Part shown: piece by piece, positions 6,984-8,560 of the stretch
Layout of the letters: each line of letters begins with the position of its first letter
Position numbering within the stretch: the first letter of the stretch is position 1
Assembly: GCA_934316925.1 (NCBI GenBank)
Contig: CAKREC010000065.1
Span: 1 to 8,560 of the forward strand
Direction of reading: 5' to 3'
Source of the DNA: an uncultured Eubacterium sp.
GTDB taxonomy: Bacteria; Bacillota; Clostridia; Lachnospirales; Lachnospiraceae
Length of the DNA stretch: 8,560 nucleotides
The notes under the pieces: model-generated
Told to the model about the DNA's origin: nothing
The model's input: the letters and a program-made list of their open reading frames with translations, nothing else
Database searches by the model: none
Made by a program: the position numbers and the translations under genes

Positions 6984-7609
6984 TCCAGCAGCCCTCCAAT
7001 TGTTGATTGCGGTGCTGTGGGAAGATCATCGTCATCACTCGGAAGGCTTTGCCAGTCCTCGCTCGGGAAGAAATGCCTATCGTGTAAATCTCTCTGATAA
7101 TAGGATGCCAGCGTGAAGATGTCTTCGCCTATGAAATACATTCCCACAGGGTGTTTCCGGGCGGAGAGAAGTCTTGCGCAAAATGTCAGTTCATCCGCAT
7201 CTCGGGACACATTGCTCACCTTATGTGTGATAATCAAATCGACTTTATTATTGAAACAGTCATCTAACAGCCTGCACCACTCCGGAGCGTTTTCCATTTT
7301 GGGGGCATTTTGACCTTGATCTACATAGAAGTCAACCAGAGTCCAGTTTGGACAACCTTGAATCAGATCGATAAATTGCATTTTGTGATTGTCCAAGTAG
7401 TTTTCATATTTAGTCTGATTGAAATACCGGATGTAAACTCCCACCTTGAAAAATTGATACGGACTTGGATGTTCTTTCTTTATCTTTTTGATCCATGCTT
7501 TATGGTCTGCAATCAATTTTAACCGGGCGGCTTCTCTCTCGTCCACGATAGGAGTCTGCACTCCATCCACAGATTCTCTAAGACTTTTGAAAACATCTAT
7601 TTCTTCCAT
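6980..7609 (-). CDS. Serine-recombinase-like protein lacking catalytic residues
   Basis: A 209-residue protein whose central part matches the resolvase domain of the next gene: VGVYIRYFNQ with VAIYVRVSTD, CPNWTLVDFYVDQG with HPCWTLVKIYADEG, KVDLIITHKVSNVSRD with KIDMIITKSVSRFARN, and PVGMYFIGEDIFTL with PVGIFFETESIFSL. The catalytic serine is replaced by Phe (F63) and the first arginine of SRxxR by Asn (N133), so strand cleavage should not occur. It ends soon after the catalytic fold, with an acidic tail (SDDDDLP), and has no recombinase domain or C-terminal module. I chose ATG 7609, because GAGGTGG lies 5 bases upstream, over the in-frame GTG at 7618, which overlaps that site. It is the first gene of the operon. 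The reading frame is intact and the fold residues are kept, so it looks like a maintained partner or regulator of the active recombinase and not decay. That conclusion is inference. Confidence 0.88.
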   Translation of the reverse strand: MEEIDVFKSLRESVDGVQTPIVDEREAARLKLIADHKAWIKKIKKEHPSPYQFFKVGVYIRYFNQTKYENYLDNHKMQFIDLIQGCPNWTLVDFYVDQGQNAPKMENAPEWCRLLDDCFNNKVDLIITHKVSNVSRDADELTFCARLLSARKHPVGMYFIGEDIFTLASYYQRDLHDRHFFPSEDWQSLPSDDDDLPTAPQSTIGGLLE

Positions 7610-7640
7610 TGCGACCACCTCAGTGAGTTTTTCTGTTGAA

Positions 7641-7669
7641 ATTATAACTCGCCGAAAAGCAGAAGTCCA
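7641..7669 (-). promoter_or_regulatory. Promoter of the recombinase operon
   Basis: On the minus strand TGGACT at 7669-7664 (4 of 6 -35 consensus bases) is followed after 17 bases by a perfect TATAAT at 7646-7641. The -10 lies 31 bases upstream of the ATG at 7609. The end of a 33-bp inverted repeat is one base upstream of the -35, which suggests regulated initiation. Confidence 0.6.
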
Positions 7670-7670
7670 T

Positions 7671-7703
7671 TAACCGTGGGTAAGGTGGTTTACCTCACGG
7701 TTA
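7671..7703. repeat. 33-bp inverted repeat next to the recombinase promoter
   Basis: The outer arms TAACCGTG and CACGGTTA are perfect. The inner GGTAA and TTACC arms also pair if one T is bulged, leaving a short GGTGGT centre. There is no U tract, so it is not an ordinary terminator. It lies immediately upstream of the -35 of the recombinase operon. It could be an operator for a dimeric regulator, or a recombinase binding or crossover site, since serine recombinase sites are imperfect palindromes often found beside the recombinase gene. Confidence 0.6.
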
Positions 7704-7726
7704 TAATCAGCAAAAAATTCTTTTGG

Positions 7727-7759
7727 AAAAGAAAAAAGACCCAAACATCGTTTGGGTCT
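7727..7759 (-). terminator. Rho-independent terminator of the excisionase operon
   Basis: A perfect 10-base stem AGACCCAAAC / GTTTGGGTCT (7737-7746 with 7750-7759) around a 3-base loop. On the minus strand it is followed by TTTTTTCTTTT. The direction fits a transcript coming from the excisionase and the 42-codon gene to its right. It separates that transcript from the recombinase operon, which has its own promoter further left. Confidence 0.85.
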
Positions 7760-7794
7760 GAGTCCAACACAAAGAAGTCACAATGATTCTTTTC

Positions 7795-7817
7795 AAAAGG
7801 CCTTGACAACGCCTTTT
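7795..7817. repeat. Short hairpin AAAAGGC / GCCTTTT
   Basis: Perfect 7-base arms around a 9-base loop, with short T runs on both sides. It could be a weak extra terminator on the minus strand or a local fold of the long untranslated region. Nothing else supports a function. Confidence 0.4.
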
Positions 7818-7942
7818 TTCAGAGTTAAAATGCAACAAATCAATCACTACACCATTGCAAAAAACAGGACTGCACTCTCTGTGTTTGCGTGGAATTCCAA
7901 GCATTTTCATGCAAGATTCCATCGCAAAAACGAGCGCAATCC

Positions 7943-8044
7943 GGTGCATAGTTTTCACGGTTTGGTTCATAGTTTTTTGAGAAGATGTTGGTTCATTTCG
8001 CAAGATCTGCGGTTGTTTCGCAAGATATTTGCCTTTTTCGCAAG
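7943..8044. repeat. Iteron-like direct repeat cluster
   Basis: TTTCGCAAG occurs at 7996, 8016 and 8036, exactly 20 bp apart, and the first two copies extend to TTTCGCAAGAT. Immediately left of it, GGTGCATAGTTTT (7943-7955) and GGTTCATAGTTTT (7964-7976) differ by one base and are 21 bp apart. A degraded unit (TTTGAGAAGAT at 7976-7986) continues the 20-bp phase. Short GGTT words precede several units. The last copy ends next to the stop codon of the 42-codon gene. Spacing of two helical turns places all sites on one DNA face, as in iterons of replication origins, excisionase or recombinase accessory sites, or partition sites. Any of the element's DNA-binding proteins could be the ligand. Confidence 0.65.
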
Positions 8045-8173
8045 TTATTCTGCGATAATCTTTGATGGACTCGCGTTGGGGTGGTAATCACGCCTTTTCA
8101 TATTGTAATTTTTCATGCAGGCTTCCGCTTCTTCATTCGTTACCAGGTATACGTCTCTCCGGTTTTCCTCCAT
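8045..8173 (-). CDS. Small protein of 42 residues, unknown function
   Basis: A short gene from ATG 8173 to a TAA at 8047-8045. It starts one base after the stop of the excisionase gene, and its GGAG ribosome binding site, 7 bases upstream, lies inside the last excisionase codons, so the two are coupled. The protein begins MEENRRDVYLVTNEEAEA and ends NASPSKIIAE. It is charged and hydrophilic, with no membrane segment and no cysteine pairs. The N-terminal part with EEAEACMKNYNMKRRDY is probably helical. I do not recognise the family. Partnership with the excisionase, or a role as a small recombination accessory factor, is plausible from position only. The excellent ribosome binding site and tight spacing are the main evidence that it is real. 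Confidence 0.72.
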   Translation of the reverse strand: MEENRRDVYLVTNEEAEACMKNYNMKRRDYHPNASPSKIIAE

Positions 8174-8174
8174 C

Positions 8175-8384
8175 TCAAATCTCCTTTCCCGTTTTCATTT
8201 CTACCCACGCCATGAACTTTTCTTTCGGAACGATCAGACGATTCCCGACACGCAACGCGGGAAAGTCTTTTTCCTTCATCAGCTCGTATGCCGAGGACAT
8301 GGCAATCCCCAGCACATTCGCAACCGTTTCCGCGTTGAGAAACAGCGGCAGCTCGTCGTAGGTCTTGTAGTTTGATTCTTTCAT
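8175..8384 (-). CDS. xis: Excisionase-family HTH DNA-binding protein
   Basis: A 69-residue protein with the typical small excisionase/MerR-like winged helix: LFLNAETVANVLGIAMSSAY, then ELMKEKDFPALRVGNRLIVP and KEKFMAWVE. This is the pattern of DNA-binding proteins that bend attachment-site DNA and favour excision by the partner recombinase. I chose ATG 8384 because GGAGGTGTTAT precedes it. The longer frame to 8489 would run through the terminator-like structure upstream and adds a Phe/Lys-rich, unconvincing N-terminus. It is followed one base later by the 42-codon gene, and this pair probably ends at the terminator at 7727-7759. It lies about 570 bp upstream of the recombinase operon in the same direction. 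The symbol names the role. A general regulatory role is possible, because similar domains also occur outside excisionases. Confidence 0.85.
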   Translation of the reverse strand: MKESNYKTYDELPLFLNAETVANVLGIAMSSAYELMKEKDFPALRVGNRLIVPKEKFMAWVEMKTGKEI

Positions 8385-8412
8385 ATAACACCTCCTTTGT
8401 TTTTTGAAAAAG

Positions 8413-8470
8413 AAAAAGTGAGCATCGGAAGAAAACAGAGTTGCACTCTGCAAAATCTTCTGATACTCAC
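8413..8470 (-). terminator. Rho-independent-like terminator upstream of the excisionase gene
   Basis: The arms GTGAG.ATC.GAAGA (8418-8432) and TCTTC.GAT.CTCAC (8456-8470) pair with one mismatch and one G-T pair. They enclose a perfect inner hairpin CAGAG-TTGCA-CTCTG (8436-8450). On the minus strand the stem is followed by TTTTTCTTTTT, so it should terminate leftward transcription. It lies between whatever gene ends near the right edge and the excisionase start 29 bases further on. It could be a plain terminator or an attenuator in the excisionase leader. Confidence 0.7.
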
Positions 8471-8510
8471 CCTTGGCTCCCGTTTTCACCGACGGGAGGA
8501 TGGCTCACTT
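8416..8510 (-). ncRNA. Candidate structured leader RNA
   Basis: Read on the minus strand, AAGTGAGCCATC (8510-8499) can pair with GATGCTCACTT (8426-8416): 8 contiguous pairs, a bulge, then 3 more. This would close a structure with two inner hairpins, CTCCCGT/ACGGGAG (8477-8483 with 8492-8498) and the CAGAG/CTCTG hairpin (8436-8450) extended by GAAGA/TCTTC. The 3' arm can instead pair with 8456-8470, so two folds compete. This could be a regulatory leader of the excisionase gene or a small RNA ending in the U tract. No known RNA family was recognised. Confidence 0.35.
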
Positions 8511-8560
8511 TCGATTGTTATCCTCTGAAGCCGTACCAATTCTCTCTGAAATGCGCGAGA

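Noticed and set aside
6980..7609. Pseudogene call for the inactive recombinase-like gene
   Set aside because: The frame is intact, the ribosome binding site and promoter are good, and coupling to the next gene is preserved, so a maintained protein is more likely than decay.
7707..8003. Minus-strand open frame of 98 codons with a TTG start
   Set aside because: The start has no good ribosome binding site, the frame runs through the iteron-like repeats and the terminator hairpin, and the protein is cysteine/Met-rich and not protein-like. The frame upstream has no ATG before a stop near 8091.
7996..8044. CRISPR-like array
   Set aside because: The repeat core is only 9-11 bp, the gaps are about 10 bp, and no cas gene is present.
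7752..8087. Plus-strand open frame of 111 codons
   Set aside because: No ribosome binding site. It lies antisense to the 42-codon gene and across the repeats, with a Phe/His-rich composition that fits a shadow frame.
8385..8489. N-terminal extension of the excisionase frame
   Set aside because: It would be translated from the terminator stem region and adds a run of Phe and Lys. The internal ATG at 8384 has a much better ribosome binding site.
8486..8560. Possible 3' end of an upstream minus-strand gene
   Set aside because: All three minus frames are open for some way in from the edge (13-24 codons), so the true frame cannot be chosen. The terminator at 8413-8470 makes an ending gene plausible, but the sequence is too short to support one.

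Overview
The window looks like part of an integrated mobile element in a low-to-mid GC Gram-positive bacterium, most likely a gut-type member of the Clostridia. The basis is the strong GGAGG-type ribosome binding sites, the AT-rich sigma-A-like promoters, the serine recombinase plus excisionase gene set and the two small XRE regulators. The exact species cannot be told from the sequence. Almost everything is on the minus strand; the one exception is an XRE regulator at 1882-2247.

Right-hand part (8560 down to 7610). The right edge holds a strongly structured, terminator-like segment (8413-8510). It is followed on the minus strand by a small excisionase-type HTH gene (8175-8384) and, one base later, a 42-codon gene of unknown function (8045-8173). 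Below these lies a gene-free stretch of about 430 bp. It contains short direct repeats with 20-21 bp spacing, a minus-strand terminator, a 33-bp inverted repeat and a promoter that reads leftward.

Central part (7609 down to 2273). Six minus-strand genes overlap or lie within 3 bp of each other and very probably form one operon. In order they are: a serine-recombinase-like protein that lacks the catalytic serine; a large serine recombinase whose usual zinc-ribbon end is replaced by another domain; two proteins (241 and 123 aa) that appear to carry stand-alone copies of that same domain; a ParB-like protein with an HTH; and a second ParB/DGQHR-like protein. The most interesting reading is a recombination module made of one active recombinase, one dead partner, a domain repeated over three neighbouring genes and two ParB-like DNA-binding proteins. 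A symmetric terminator at 2247-2271 closes the operon and the convergent XRE gene.

Left-hand part (2247 down to 1). Two XRE regulators are transcribed divergently from a 142-bp AT-rich region and share a similar C-terminal tail as well as the HTH. Below them are a calcineurin-like metallophosphoesterase (479-1201) with its own extended -10 promoter, and an unidentified gene (492 to beyond position 1) that overlaps its 3' end. These left-hand genes could be element cargo or regulation, or flanking chromosome; no attachment site was identified that would settle this.
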